Shown here piece by piece: positions 37,511 to 45,930 of a stretch of DNA of 64,000 nucleotides. The notes beneath the pieces are model-generated. The model did not search any database and was not told the DNA's origin. It saw only the letters and a program-made list of their open reading frames with translations. The number at the start of each line of letters is the position of its first letter. Position 1 is the stretch's first letter. Location of the stretch: the NCBI RefSeq assembly GCF_003725735.1, contig NZ_RJTM01000093.1:23382-87381 (forward strand), in the 5' to 3' direction. Source of the DNA: Sinomicrobium pectinilyticum. GTDB lineage: Bacteria > Bacteroidota > Bacteroidia > Flavobacteriales > Flavobacteriaceae. The position numbers and the translations under genes were made by a program.

Positions 37511-38752
37511 TTACTCGAATTCCTTCAGGGTTTCCGTAATAATACGTATACAGTCCTTCAATTGTTCCTTATTCATTACCAGAGGAGGTGCAAAACGAAT
37601 AATATTACCGTGCGTAGGTTTTGCAAGGAGCCCGTTTTCTTTCAGGGCCACACATATATTCCAGGCTGTATCCCCGTCTTCGGCATCGTTAATGACAATG
37701 GCATTCAGCAATCCTTTTCCCCTTACCAGCTTAACTATACCCGAACCGGCGATATATTTGTTGAGTTCTTCCCGGAAGAAGCTTCCTAATTCCGCCGCGT
37801 TATCGGCGAGTCTCTCATCTTTCACCACCTCAAGACTAGCTATGGCAACAGCGGCAGCTACCGGGTTTCCTCCGAAAGTAGATCCGTGCTGGCCGGGCTT
37901 TATCACATCCATAACCGCATCATCGGCCAGAACTGCCGACACAGGATAAGTGCCCCCGGAAAGGGCTTTTCCCAAAATAAGGACATCGGGCCTTACTTCC
38001 TCGTAATGCACAGCAAGTAATTTCCCCGTCCTGGCTATCCCGGTCTGGATCTCATCGGCAATAAAAAGTACATTATGCGCCTTGCAAAGCTCTGCAGCTT
38101 TTTTAAGGTACCCTTCAGACGGCACATAGACCCCGGCCTCTCCCTGGATCGGCTCTACAAGGAATCCCGCTATATTCTTTTCCGTCCTGAGCACCTTTTC
38201 CAAAGCATCCGTATCATCGTAAGGGATTTTCAGAAAACCCGGTGTATACGGGCCGAAATTTTTACGTGCGGCCTCATCATTCGAAAAAGATATGATGGTT
38301 GTGGTCCTCCCGTGAAAATTGTTTTCACATACGATTATCCTGGCTTCCTCTTCAGCTACTCCTTTTCTTTCATAAGCCCATTTCCTGCAAATTTTTATAG
38401 CGGTCTCCACAGCTTCGGCACCGGTGTTCATAGGCAGTACTTTGTCGTAACCAAAATACGCTGTGATGTATTTTTCAAATCTCCCGAGCATATCGTTATA
38501 GAACGCCCTCGATGTCAGCGCTATCCTCTGTGCCTGCTCTGCCAGGGCGTTTACGATCCTGGGATGGCAGTGCCCCTGATTTACCGCCGAATAGGCCGAT
38601 AAAAAGTCGTAATACCTCTTGCCTTCCACATCCCAGACATATACTCCTTCTCCTTTACTTAGAACAACCGGTAAAGGGTGATAATTATGTGCTCCGTGAT
38701 CATTCTCCAGTTTAATAGCATCCTGTGAGCTGAGTTGTTCTGCAATATTCAT
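37511..38752 (-). CDS. rocD: Ornithine aminotransferase
   Basis: 413 residues, class III PLP-dependent aminotransferase. Signature blocks include [30 protein letters not shown], and F-I-A-D-E-I-Q-T-G. The PLP-lysine lies in I-L-G-K-A-L-S-G-G. The S-A-Y-S-A-V-N tyrosine is characteristic of ornithine rather than acetylornithine enzymes. It turns ornithine plus 2-oxoglutarate into glutamate semialdehyde and glutamate, linking arginine and proline metabolism. Single gene, convergent with nhaA. Confidence 0.95.
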   Translation of the reverse strand: MNIAEQLSSQDAIKLENDHGAHNYHPLPVVLSKGEGVYVWDVEGKRYYDFLSAYSAVNQGHCHPRIVNALAEQAQRIALTSRAFYNDMLGRFEKYITAYFGYDKVLPMNTGAEAVETAIKICRKWAYERKGVAEEEARIIVCENNFHGRTTTIISFSNDEAARKNFGPYTPGFLKIPYDDTDALEKVLRTEKNIAGFLVEPIQGEAGVYVPSEGYLKKAAELCKAHNVLFIADEIQTGIARTGKLLAVHYEEVRPDVLILGKALSGGTYPVSAVLADDAVMDVIKPGQHGSTFGGNPVAAAVAIASLEVVKDERLADNAAELGSFFREELNKYIAGSGIVKLVRGKGLLNAIVINDAEDGDTAWNICVALKENGLLAKPTHGNIIRFAPPLVMNKEQLKDCIRIITETLKEFE

Positions 38753-38913
38753 TCTTAACTGATTTAATTAAAGTAAAACTTTGCCATTCCTTCTTTAAAG
38801 GAGAGAAATCATCCAATTATGATGCAAATTAGGAAAAGTTAAACGATTTCACCAATATATGTTCTTTAAAATACAGGGAACAGTACGGCCTTTATTACGC
38901 TCCCGGCCAGGGT

Positions 38914-39063
38914 TCAGCCCCATAACAGGCTGAACACGGACAGTTCTGAAATCCGGGAAGCCAGGTAATGGGAGGTTTCGGGCTTTTCATTAGAGGTGTT
39001 CGCTGTTGAACTACCGGCTAAAGCTTTCTTTTCGTGTTGGGGAATACGGACTGACGCTTTCAT
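38914..39063 (-). CDS. Possible small protein, 49 residues
   Basis: A 49-residue frame starts M-K-A-S-V-R-I-P-Q-H-E-K-K-A and ends V-F-S-L-L-W-G. It is not a shadow of another gene: it lies in a 508-bp gap (38753-39260) with no other candidate. A TACCTTTG -7 box (complement of 39090-39097) lies 26 bp before its ATG, and the ATG follows an A-rich tract, as is usual for Bacteroidota start sites. Its 3' end overlaps a 7-bp inverted repeat (TTCAGCC/GGCTGAA, 38913-38934). No family is recognised, and it could be spurious. Confidence 0.4.
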   Translation of the reverse strand: MKASVRIPQHEKKALAGSSTANTSNEKPETSHYLASRISELSVFSLLWG

Positions 39064-39260
39064 TTTTTTATCGGTTTACAAATACAGTTCAAAGGTAGGA
39101 CCGCATTATGACAACCCTTTGTCAGCAGTATTTCCGCAAATGAAAAATTTATCCTGAACTTTGACAGGATTTAACCGCTACAGGTGAAAAATCCGGGATT
39201 TGCGGCAGGTTGGAAGTCTATATGATATGTCCCAAAAGACAGTAATCAGGATGTATTACC

Positions 39261-40214
39261 CTATAATTTTTTGGAAATATCGTTCAGTATCTCCCGGACC
39301 CTTTCTTTCAGAAGGACGGGCTCTACGATCTCGGCATAATCAGCGAACATCAGGAACCACCGGGCAAAACCATCCAGGAGATGCGAAGTAAGAAAGGTCA
39401 TTTCTATCTTCCCGTCCTTTTCCGTTTCGGACACAAACCCCAGGTAACTTTTCCGTTCCTGCATATACATCGCCACTTTTCTTTCCACGCGGATCACTAC
39501 CTTCTGAGGGGTGGCGGACTCTCTGCTCTTTTCCCACTGTTCCTGATATTCCTGTAGTGTAGCTCTCTCGGAAAGCCTGTCCTTATCCGTCAGTTCTATA
39601 CTGTAAATACGATCGGCCCTGAAGTGCCTGTAATCTCCCCGCAAATGACAATATCCGATGGTATACCAATGATTATGCTCGTGGTATACTCCTATGGGTT
39701 CAATAAACCGCTCGGTCTTTTCCTCACGCCCAAGGGCCCTGTATATGATTTTCACTACTTTTTTATCGGATATGGCACGGAAAAGAACATCCAGAATGTT
39801 ATCGGGAATCGATTTTGAAGGTACTTGCCTGTCCCTTACGTGAATATGCGATGCGAGGTCCTCCACAAAATCTTTTTCGGCACCCCTCAGCACCGCTTTG
39901 ATCTTGAACATGGCCGATTCGAAATGCTTGCGGATAACGGTGTCCGTCAATCTTTCCATCAATTTTTCGGCGGTCACAAACGCCATAGCTTCTTCCTTGC
40001 TGAACATCACCGGAGGCAGGCGATACCCGTCCACAATAGAATACCCTACCCCCGCTTCACCATAAAGGGGCACCCCAGCTTCTTCGAGGGTGCGTATATC
40101 CCGGTAAATGGTCCGGAGGCTGACCTCAAAGCGGTCCGCAAGGTCCTGGGCTTTTACTACCCTTTTGGATTGCAATTGAATAAGTATAGCGGTTATACGG
40201 TCGAAACGGTTCAT
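39261..40214 (-). CDS. WYL-domain transcriptional regulator (YafY type)
   Basis: 317 residues. The N-terminal winged helix (F-D-R-I-T-A-I-L-I-Q-L-Q-S, V-S-L-R-T-I-Y-R-D-I-R-T-L) is of the DeoR/HTH_11 type. The WYL domain follows at about 140-215, with H-W-Y-T-I-G-Y-C-H-L-R and F-R-A-D-R-I. A WCX-like C terminus is also present. Such proteins sense small ligands or nucleic acid and control nearby genes. A possible small gene lies 198 bp downstream on the same strand. Ligand and targets are unknown. Confidence 0.88.
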   Translation of the reverse strand: MNRFDRITAILIQLQSKRVVKAQDLADRFEVSLRTIYRDIRTLEEAGVPLYGEAGVGYSIVDGYRLPPVMFSKEEAMAFVTAEKLMERLTDTVIRKHFESAMFKIKAVLRGAEKDFVEDLASHIHVRDRQVPSKSIPDNILDVLFRAISDKKVVKIIYRALGREEKTERFIEPIGVYHEHNHWYTIGYCHLRGDYRHFRADRIYSIELTDKDRLSERATLQEYQEQWEKSRESATPQKVVIRVERKVAMYMQERKSYLGFVSETEKDGKIEMTFLTSHLLDGFARWFLMFADYAEIVEPVLLKERVREILNDISKKL

Positions 40215-40394
40215 GGCAATGGAAAGATAATTTTTCTCAAATGTAATTATTTATTCCCTTTTCTTCCCTGATATTTCCAAACTGCTTGCATTACCACATT
40301 ACTTCAGCGGGAACACCCAGCCTTCTTTTTCACAGATTCAAACTTAATGTCCCGGAGATGAGTGGAAATCATCAATAAACCTTATTTTTGCCCC

Positions 40395-41804
40395 ATGTCA
40401 AGAAAGAGCAGAAAACAGTTTTTTGAGCATGTAGAGGTAACGGATGCCGGCGCCAGGGGTAAAGGCATAGCGAAGGCTCCCGATGGCCGGGTTATTTTTC
40501 TTTCCAACGCCATCCCCGGAGATGTCATCGATGTTCAGACCACCAGGAAGAGAAAAGCATATTTTGAAGGGAAAGCTACAAAATTCCACAAATATTCCGA
40601 AAAAAGACAGGAACCGGAATGTCGCCATTTCGGTGTGTGCGGCGGGTGTAAATGGCAGAATATGCGCTATGAGGAACAACTCTTTTACAAACAAAGGGAG
40701 GTGGAGAACAATCTGACCCGCCTGGGGAAAATAGATATTCCGAAACCCGATACCATACTCGGGTCTGAAAAACAATTTTTTTACAGGAACAAAATGGAAT
40801 TCTCGTTCTCGGACAGCAGATGGCTTACACAGGAAGAGATAGACAGCGGAAAAGAGCTCAAAGACAAAGATGCCCTCGGATTTCATATTCCCGGAATGTG
40901 GGATAAAATCCTGGACATCGAGAAATGTTACCTGCAGGAAGACCCCTCGAATGCCATACGACTTGCTGTACGGGATTTCGCGAGGAAGAACAACATGGCT
41001 TTTTTTAATCCGCGTAAACAGGAAGGCCTGTTGCGTACACTTATGATAAGGACATCTTCTACCGGGGAGATCATGGTCCTGGTACAGTTTTTCGAAAATA
41101 ACGAAAACCACATACAGTTGTTGCTGAACTACCTGGCCACGGAGTTCCCGGAGATCACCTCCCTGCTCTACGTAATCAACAGCAAACCGAATGATACCAT
41201 TTATGACCAGGAAGTCATCTGTCATCACGGAAGGGACCATATTCTTGAGGAAATGGAAGGGCTCCGCTTTAAAATAAACGCCAAATCCTTTTACCAGACG
41301 AATTCGGAACAGGCTTATAACCTTTACAAGGTAACACGCGAGTTTGCAGGACTTACCGGTAACGAACTGGTATATGACCTGTATACGGGCACCGGGACCA
41401 TAGCCCAGTTTGTAGCCAGGAAAGCCGGGAAGGTCATAGGTGTGGAAGCCGTTCCCGAAGCCATAGAAGATGCCAAAAGCAATGCACAATTAAACAACAT
41501 CGATAACGTTGAATTCTTTACCGGCGACATGAAAAAGGTTTTCAACAGTGCTTTTATAGCCCGCCACGGCAGGCCGGATATCATTATTACAGATCCGCCC
41601 AGGGACGGCATGCATAAGGATGTAGTGCAGCAGATACTGGATATAGCCCCGGAAAAAGTGGTATATGTAAGCTGTAACAGCGCTACGCAGGCCAGGGACC
41701 TGGCCCTTATGGATGATGTATATAAAGTAACCAGAGTACAACCCGTGGATATGTTCCCGCAAACCCACCATGTGGAAAATGTTGTACTTTTGGAAAAACG
41801 CTGA
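40395..41804 (+). CDS. rlmD: 23S rRNA uracil-C5 methyltransferase RlmD-like
   Basis: 469 residues from the ATG at 40395. It has an N-terminal TRAM domain (about 8-65) and iron-sulfur cysteines in C-R-H-F-G-V-C-G-G-C plus a later Cys in E-K-C-Y. The SAM site reads Y-D-L-Y-T-G-T-G-T-I. The catalytic blocks are D-P-P-R-D-G and V-S-C-N-S-A-T-Q-A-R-D, which holds the nucleophilic Cys. It methylates C5 of a uracil in 23S rRNA; the exact position (U1939 or U747 type) is inferred from family resemblance. A TATTTTTG box ends only 4 bp before this ATG. Followed by the DUF6452-DUF6048 pair. Confidence 0.9.
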   Translation: MSRKSRKQFFEHVEVTDAGARGKGIAKAPDGRVIFLSNAIPGDVIDVQTTRKRKAYFEGKATKFHKYSEKRQEPECRHFGVCGGCKWQNMRYEEQLFYKQREVENNLTRLGKIDIPKPDTILGSEKQFFYRNKMEFSFSDSRWLTQEEIDSGKELKDKDALGFHIPGMWDKILDIEKCYLQEDPSNAIRLAVRDFARKNNMAFFNPRKQEGLLRTLMIRTSSTGEIMVLVQFFENNENHIQLLLNYLATEFPEITSLLYVINSKPNDTIYDQEVICHHGRDHILEEMEGLRFKINAKSFYQTNSEQAYNLYKVTREFAGLTGNELVYDLYTGTGTIAQFVARKAGKVIGVEAVPEAIEDAKSNAQLNNIDNVEFFTGDMKKVFNSAFIARHGRPDIIITDPPRDGMHKDVVQQILDIAPEKVVYVSCNSATQARDLALMDDVYKVTRVQPVDMFPQTHHVENVVLLEKR

Positions 41805-41928
41805 AAAGTCCGGAAACCCGGCTCCCTGATAAACACGGAAAGGGTAAAAGTGCCCGTTAAACGTAACTTTGACCTGAAAGGTACTGTGATATCGGGAAAA
41901 GAAATTAATAATTAAAAAATACATACAG

Positions 41929-42453
41929 TTGAAAAGACTTGCCTTAGCATTGTTTATAGCCGGTATGGTGGCTGTGTTCCTCCTTGGCTGTGAAAAGGAC
42001 GATATTTGCCCGGAAGACTCCGTAACCACTCCACTACTGGTAATTACTTTTCACGACCGGAACGACTCCGAAGCCCGGAAAGAGGTTTCTTTCTTAAGTG
42101 TTATCGGCAAAGACCAGGACGCCCCCATAACGGGTATAGACAGCATAGCTACCGACTCTATTGCCATTCCCCTGAAAGTATTCGAAAACGAATCGGTTTT
42201 TGCCTTTACACGCCATACGGAGGAAATCTCGGAAAGCGGCGATACGCTCAGGATAAACAACGCAGACACCCTTACTTTTCAATACCAGACAGAACAGATC
42301 TTTATTTCCAGGGCCTGCGGATTTGTTACCAATTTTTCCGGCCTGACGGCGATCAGAGACCAGGCTGATACCAACAGATGGATATCCTCCCTTGAGGTCA
42401 TTAACCCCACCGTAGAAAACCAAAGTGCTGCCCATGTTAAAATATATCATTAG
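41929..42453 (+). CDS. DUF6452-family lipoprotein
   Basis: 174 residues starting at a TTG. The lipobox is L-L-G-C with the Cys near 21, then E-K-D-D-I-C-P-E-D and T-T-P-L-L-V-I-T-F-H-D, the family signature as I recall it. The rest is predicted beta-rich with a conserved Cys at about 130 (R-A-C-G-F). It probably resides on the inner face of the outer membrane. Its 3' end overlaps the next gene by 20 bp, and the same pair behind rlmD recurs in flavobacteria by my recollection. Function unknown. Confidence 0.75.
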   Translation: MKRLALALFIAGMVAVFLLGCEKDDICPEDSVTTPLLVITFHDRNDSEARKEVSFLSVIGKDQDAPITGIDSIATDSIAIPLKVFENESVFAFTRHTEEISESGDTLRINNADTLTFQYQTEQIFISRACGFVTNFSGLTAIRDQADTNRWISSLEVINPTVENQSAAHVKIYH

Positions 42454-43207
42454 TATCGTTTTTTTTTCCTTGTGTTCTTTTGCAGGTATTGCCCAGGAAA
42501 ATGACAATGAAGAAAAGCCGAAGGACAGTGTAGTATATAAAGAGAAGTATGGCCTCCGGGTCGGGATCGATCTAGGTAAACCCATTCGGTCTTTTGCCAG
42601 TGACAACTATTCAGGACTGGAACTGACCGGAGACTTCCGCATATCCAAAAACCTTTATATAGCTGCCGAACTCGGAACAGAGGAAAAAACGAGCAAGGAA
42701 AACCTCTACACATTTTCCACCTCGGGCAGTTATCTCCGTGCGGGGGTCGATTATAACCTATATGAAAACTGGTATGGGATGGAGAACCTTATTTTTGCCG
42801 GGGCCAGGTTGGGTGTAACTACTTTCAGCCAGACCCTGGACGAATATTACATCTATACCACCAATCCCTACTGGGGGGAGAACGGCATACCGGGAACGGA
42901 TGAAAACATCCTCGGAGAATACAGCGGCCTGAGCGCGCAATGGCTGGAAGTCTTGTTCGGAATGAAAGTAGAGCTATTCAATAACCTCTACCTCGGAGGT
43001 ACCGTAAGACTGGGATACCTTCTTAATGATACTCCTCCGGACACCTTTACGAATTTATGGATCCCGGGATTTCAGAAAGTAACGAACGGCAGTAAATTCG
43101 GCCTTACTTTTAATTATACCGTATCCTATCTCATTCCTGTATTCAAGAAGACCAAAAAAGGCGCCCTCAACAAAACGGAGGAAGGGACTATAATAATAGA
43201 AGAGTAA
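42434..43207 (+). CDS. DUF6048-family outer-membrane-like protein
   Basis: 257 residues from the ATG at 42434, overlapping the DUF6452 gene by 20 bp. A signal peptide (M-L-K-Y-I-I-S-I-V-F-F-S-L, cleavage after I-A-Q) precedes amphipathic beta-strand patterns such as G-L-R-V-G-I-D-L-G-K and Y-L-G-G-T-V-R-L-G-Y-L. These fit a small outer-membrane beta barrel. It is translationally coupled to the lipoprotein, so the two may form one envelope complex. Function unknown. Confidence 0.72.
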   Translation: MLKYIISIVFFSLCSFAGIAQENDNEEKPKDSVVYKEKYGLRVGIDLGKPIRSFASDNYSGLELTGDFRISKNLYIAAELGTEEKTSKENLYTFSTSGSYLRAGVDYNLYENWYGMENLIFAGARLGVTTFSQTLDEYYIYTTNPYWGENGIPGTDENILGEYSGLSAQWLEVLFGMKVELFNNLYLGGTVRLGYLLNDTPPDTFTNLWIPGFQKVTNGSKFGLTFNYTVSYLIPVFKKTKKGALNKTEEGTIIIEE

Positions 43208-43215
43208 TTAATAAC

Positions 43216-43446
43216 TCATTTTATTTCTTTCGGGGGCAGGAATAACCACTTGACAAACATTTTCTCACCGGAAGGGCCCTCAACAACCACAAATTTAGGG
43301 GCCAGGACCATTGCGGTAATTGCAGATGCTATGGCTGTCCAGAGATCATACCCCGGAAAGAAATAGTGCAGTGCTGTTCTTGTAAGGATGAACACCAGTG
43401 CAAAACAAATAAAGTTATATAAAAGCGCTTTGTGTTTGTATTTCAT
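43216..43446 (-). CDS. Small membrane protein, 76 residues
   Basis: From the ATG at 43446 (M-K-Y-K-H-K-A-L-L-Y) the protein has two hydrophobic helices, about 9-26 and 33-51, then a soluble tail (G-P-S-G-E-K-M-F-V-K-W-L-F-L-P). A longer frame to 43518 only reads into the neighbouring methyltransferase gene. It begins 28 bp after that gene on the same strand, so the two are likely cotranscribed. No known family. Confidence 0.6.
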   Translation of the reverse strand: MKYKHKALLYNFICFALVFILTRTALHYFFPGYDLWTAIASAITAMVLAPKFVVVEGPSGEKMFVKWLFLPPKEIK

Positions 43447-43474
43447 ATTTTGCCTTTCCTTTATAAACCGTGTT

Positions 43475-44632
43475 CTAATTGTTCCATTTGGCTTTTTTGC
43501 TGCCCTCGTACATCTCATACTTTACCAGCTTGCTTTCCAGGCGTCCGTTGAACAGTTTTATCCTTCTGGAAGGCCGGAGCCCCACATATTTAAGCGCTTC
43601 CATATTGGCCGTAATAAACCACGCATCGGTACCGGGATATCCTTGTTTTAAAGTATCGCCTATACTGGCGTAAAAGCGTTCCATATCGGTGGCGAGCCTT
43701 TCTCCGTATGGCGGGTTGAAAACCATATGCAATTTCCCTTCGGTATTTTTTTCCGTTGCGAAAAAATCGGACTGCTCTATGGAAATGTACTCACTGAGGT
43801 TGGCATTCCGCACATTGTCCTTTGCTTTTCTGATAGCGGAAGGGGCTTTGTCATACCCGTATATTTTATGGTGGAATTCCCTCGTTTTATTCAAACTGCT
43901 TTCGGTGACTTTTTCAAACAGGTCCGCATCAAAATCAGACCATTTTTCAAAGGCAAACTCCCTCCGGTTTATGTTCGCGGGAATATTACAGGCTATCATG
44001 GCAGCTTCTACGGGGATTGTTCCGCTGCCGCACATAGGATCAAGAAAATCGGACTGCCCGTCCCATCCGCTGAGCAGGAGCATCCCTGCCGCAAGGACCT
44101 CGTTTATCGGTGCAATATTGGTAGCCGAACGATATCCCCTGTGATGGAGCGAAGCGCCCGAACTATCCAGGGAAACGGTACACACATCCTTCTGAATGTG
44201 AATATTTATCCGAAGATCGGGATGTTTCAGGTCCACATCCGGCCTTTTGCCCTGTGTATTCCTGAACCTGTCCACTATAGCGTCTTTTGTTTTCAGCGCT
44301 ACATAAAGAGAATGGTTAAAAACTTCCGAATGTACAACAGCATCCACGGCAAGAGTCTGGTGTACCGTAATCAGGTCCTCCCATCGGATTGCATAAATAC
44401 CGTCGTACAGCTCTTTTTCGTTTCTTGCCCTAAAAGACTTTAACGGTTTCACGATCTTCAGTGCCGTACGCAGACACAGATTCGCCTTATACATAAACCC
44501 TTTGTCACCGAGGAAGGAAACGCTCCGCACTCCGTTTTCAACCTCCATTGCCCCAAGGTTACGCAATTCTTCCGCCAAAATATCCTCAAAACCGAACAGG
44601 GTCTTGGCTACCATCCTGTAATTATTTCCCAT
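43475..44632 (-). CDS. THUMP-domain class I rRNA methyltransferase (RlmL/RlmK N2-guanine type)
   Basis: 385 residues. It has an N-terminal ferredoxin-like/THUMP region (about 1-160) with F-G-F-E-D-I-L-A-E-E-L. The SAM-binding fold shows F-L-D-P-M-C-G-S-G-T-I-P-V-E-A-A and the catalytic F-N-P-P-Y-G-E-R-L motif, which fits N2-guanine methylation. It matches the RlmL half of the larger enterobacterial RlmKL protein; the RlmK half is missing. Its promoter is well defined at 44653-44684. Confidence 0.88.
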   Translation of the reverse strand: MGNNYRMVAKTLFGFEDILAEELRNLGAMEVENGVRSVSFLGDKGFMYKANLCLRTALKIVKPLKSFRARNEKELYDGIYAIRWEDLITVHQTLAVDAVVHSEVFNHSLYVALKTKDAIVDRFRNTQGKRPDVDLKHPDLRINIHIQKDVCTVSLDSSGASLHHRGYRSATNIAPINEVLAAGMLLLSGWDGQSDFLDPMCGSGTIPVEAAMIACNIPANINRREFAFEKWSDFDADLFEKVTESSLNKTREFHHKIYGYDKAPSAIRKAKDNVRNANLSEYISIEQSDFFATEKNTEGKLHMVFNPPYGERLATDMERFYASIGDTLKQGYPGTDAWFITANMEALKYVGLRPSRRIKLFNGRLESKLVKYEMYEGSKKAKWNN

Positions 44633-44652
44633 GTCTCTTCTCTAATAAAAGG

Positions 44653-44684
44653 CAAAAATACATTAATTTAGCCCTTTGATACAA
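44653..44684 (-). promoter_or_regulatory. Promoter of the THUMP methyltransferase gene
   Basis: On the minus strand TTG (complement of 44682-44684), 21 bp, then TATTTTTG (complement of 44653-44660). The start codon is 21 bp downstream. Confidence 0.7.
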
Positions 44685-44750
44685 AAAGCACCGGCTTTTG
44701 TTTATGTATCGCTTCATTACACAATAAGCAAATACCTGACAAAAAAATAA

Positions 44751-45425
44751 ATGATAGATTACCTGCTGCCTATAGTAGCCGTCCTGATCGGATTCCTGTT
44801 TGTCATCATCATAAGGCCGAAGGCAGGAAAACATCTGAAATTGTTCCTCGCTTTCAGCGGAGCTTTCCTGCTTTCCCTGACTGTTTTTAACCTGCTCCCC
44901 GATGTTTATGCCCATGGCGCCGGGAAAAACGTGGGGATATTTATTATGCTGGGGATTCTGTTGCAGATCTTTCTGGAGTTTTTTTCCAAAGGGGCGGAGC
45001 ACGGCCATGTACACTATGCAGGCAGCGATCATACCTTTCCGTGGATGTTGTTCATAAGCCTCAGTATACATTCCATTCTGGAAGGTTTTCCTATTCACAG
45101 GCACGACACGCTTGTTTACGGTATAGTAGTGCATAAAATACCGGTTGCCATAGTGCTTACCGCCTTTTTCCTGAAGAGTGGCATAAAAAAGTGGTACATT
45201 GCCGTATTTGTCATACTTTTTGCACTGATGACACCCCTGGGCACTTTTCTAAGTGTACACATCGATGGCATCGAAAAATTCTACGCACAGATATCCGCCC
45301 TGATCATCGGTATTTTTTTGCACATATCCACTATCATACTTTTTGAAAGTTCGGACGGGCATAAATTCAATTTCACCAAACTGGCCGTTATTATGGCAGG
45401 TATTGCAATGGCTTATATTATATAA
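44751..45425 (+). CDS. ZIP-family metal transporter
   Basis: 224 residues, about seven to eight hydrophobic helices. The metal-coordinating motif of helix 4 reads H-S-I-L-E-G-F-P, and that of helix 5 reads H-K-I-P-V-A, both diagnostic for ZIP proteins. A short His-rich cytosolic loop (H-G-H-V-H-Y) lies before helix 4. It probably imports zinc or another divalent cation. The DUF4268 gene starts 3 bp after its stop, so they form an operon. Metal specificity is not certain. Confidence 0.87.
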   Translation: MIDYLLPIVAVLIGFLFVIIIRPKAGKHLKLFLAFSGAFLLSLTVFNLLPDVYAHGAGKNVGIFIMLGILLQIFLEFFSKGAEHGHVHYAGSDHTFPWMLFISLSIHSILEGFPIHRHDTLVYGIVVHKIPVAIVLTAFFLKSGIKKWYIAVFVILFALMTPLGTFLSVHIDGIEKFYAQISALIIGIFLHISTIILFESSDGHKFNFTKLAVIMAGIAMAYII

Positions 45426-45428
45426 ATT

Positions 45429-45857
45429 ATGTTCAGTAAAGAAGAATCCAGAAAATTACGGGAAGAGTTCTGGACCTCTTTCGGGAAGTCTTTCCCCAGG
45501 AAGTGGATATTGTATAACACCAAAATAAAAGACTTTTCCTTTAAATTTTATTTCGACACCAAAAAGGCGGGAGTAACGCTTGATATTGAAAGCCAGGACC
45601 TGAAAAACCGCATCCATTATTACCAGAAACTGGAATCCCTGAAAAGCATATTACTTGAAGAATATCTGCCGGGGGCCATTTTCGAGGATGTCTTCTTCCT
45701 GGATAACAGAAAGGAGATATCTCGTATCTATGTGGAAAAGACCGGCGTATCCGTTCACAACAAAAAAAGCTGGCGGGAAGCCATGGAATTCCTGAACGAA
45801 AACATGCTGCTTTTTGAGGCCTTTTACCGGGAATACGAGGATATTATTAAATCCTGA
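45429..45857 (+). CDS. DUF4268 domain protein
   Basis: 142 residues matching the DUF4268 pattern: F-W-T-S-F-G-K-S near the N terminus, F-Y-F-D-T-K-K-A-G-V, and W-R-E-A-M-E-F-L at the C-terminal end. The domain also ends many restriction-type nucleases; here it is free-standing and very common in Bacteroidota. No catalytic motif is visible. Coupled to the ZIP transporter gene by a 3-bp gap, though no functional link is known. Confidence 0.75.
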   Translation: MFSKEESRKLREEFWTSFGKSFPRKWILYNTKIKDFSFKFYFDTKKAGVTLDIESQDLKNRIHYYQKLESLKSILLEEYLPGAIFEDVFFLDNRKEISRIYVEKTGVSVHNKKSWREAMEFLNENMLLFEAFYREYEDIIKS

Positions 45858-45875
45858 CGAAGAACCAAAACACAA

Positions 45876-45903
45876 AAGGAGGCCGCTATAAGCAGACCTC
45901 CTT
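45876..45903. terminator. Hairpin between DUF4268 and GH18 genes
   Basis: AAGGAGG (45876-45882) pairs with CCTCCTT (45897-45903). The loop is 14 nt and the T tract is short, so it is a modest bidirectional terminator between convergent genes. Confidence 0.6.
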
Positions 45904-45930
45904 CGTACAAATCAATCTATCAACTACTAC

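Noticed and set aside
40398..41489. A 363-residue minus-strand open frame inside rlmD
   Set aside because: Antisense to a gene with complete catalytic motifs; the translation is rich in Phe, His and Gly in the way of shadow frames.
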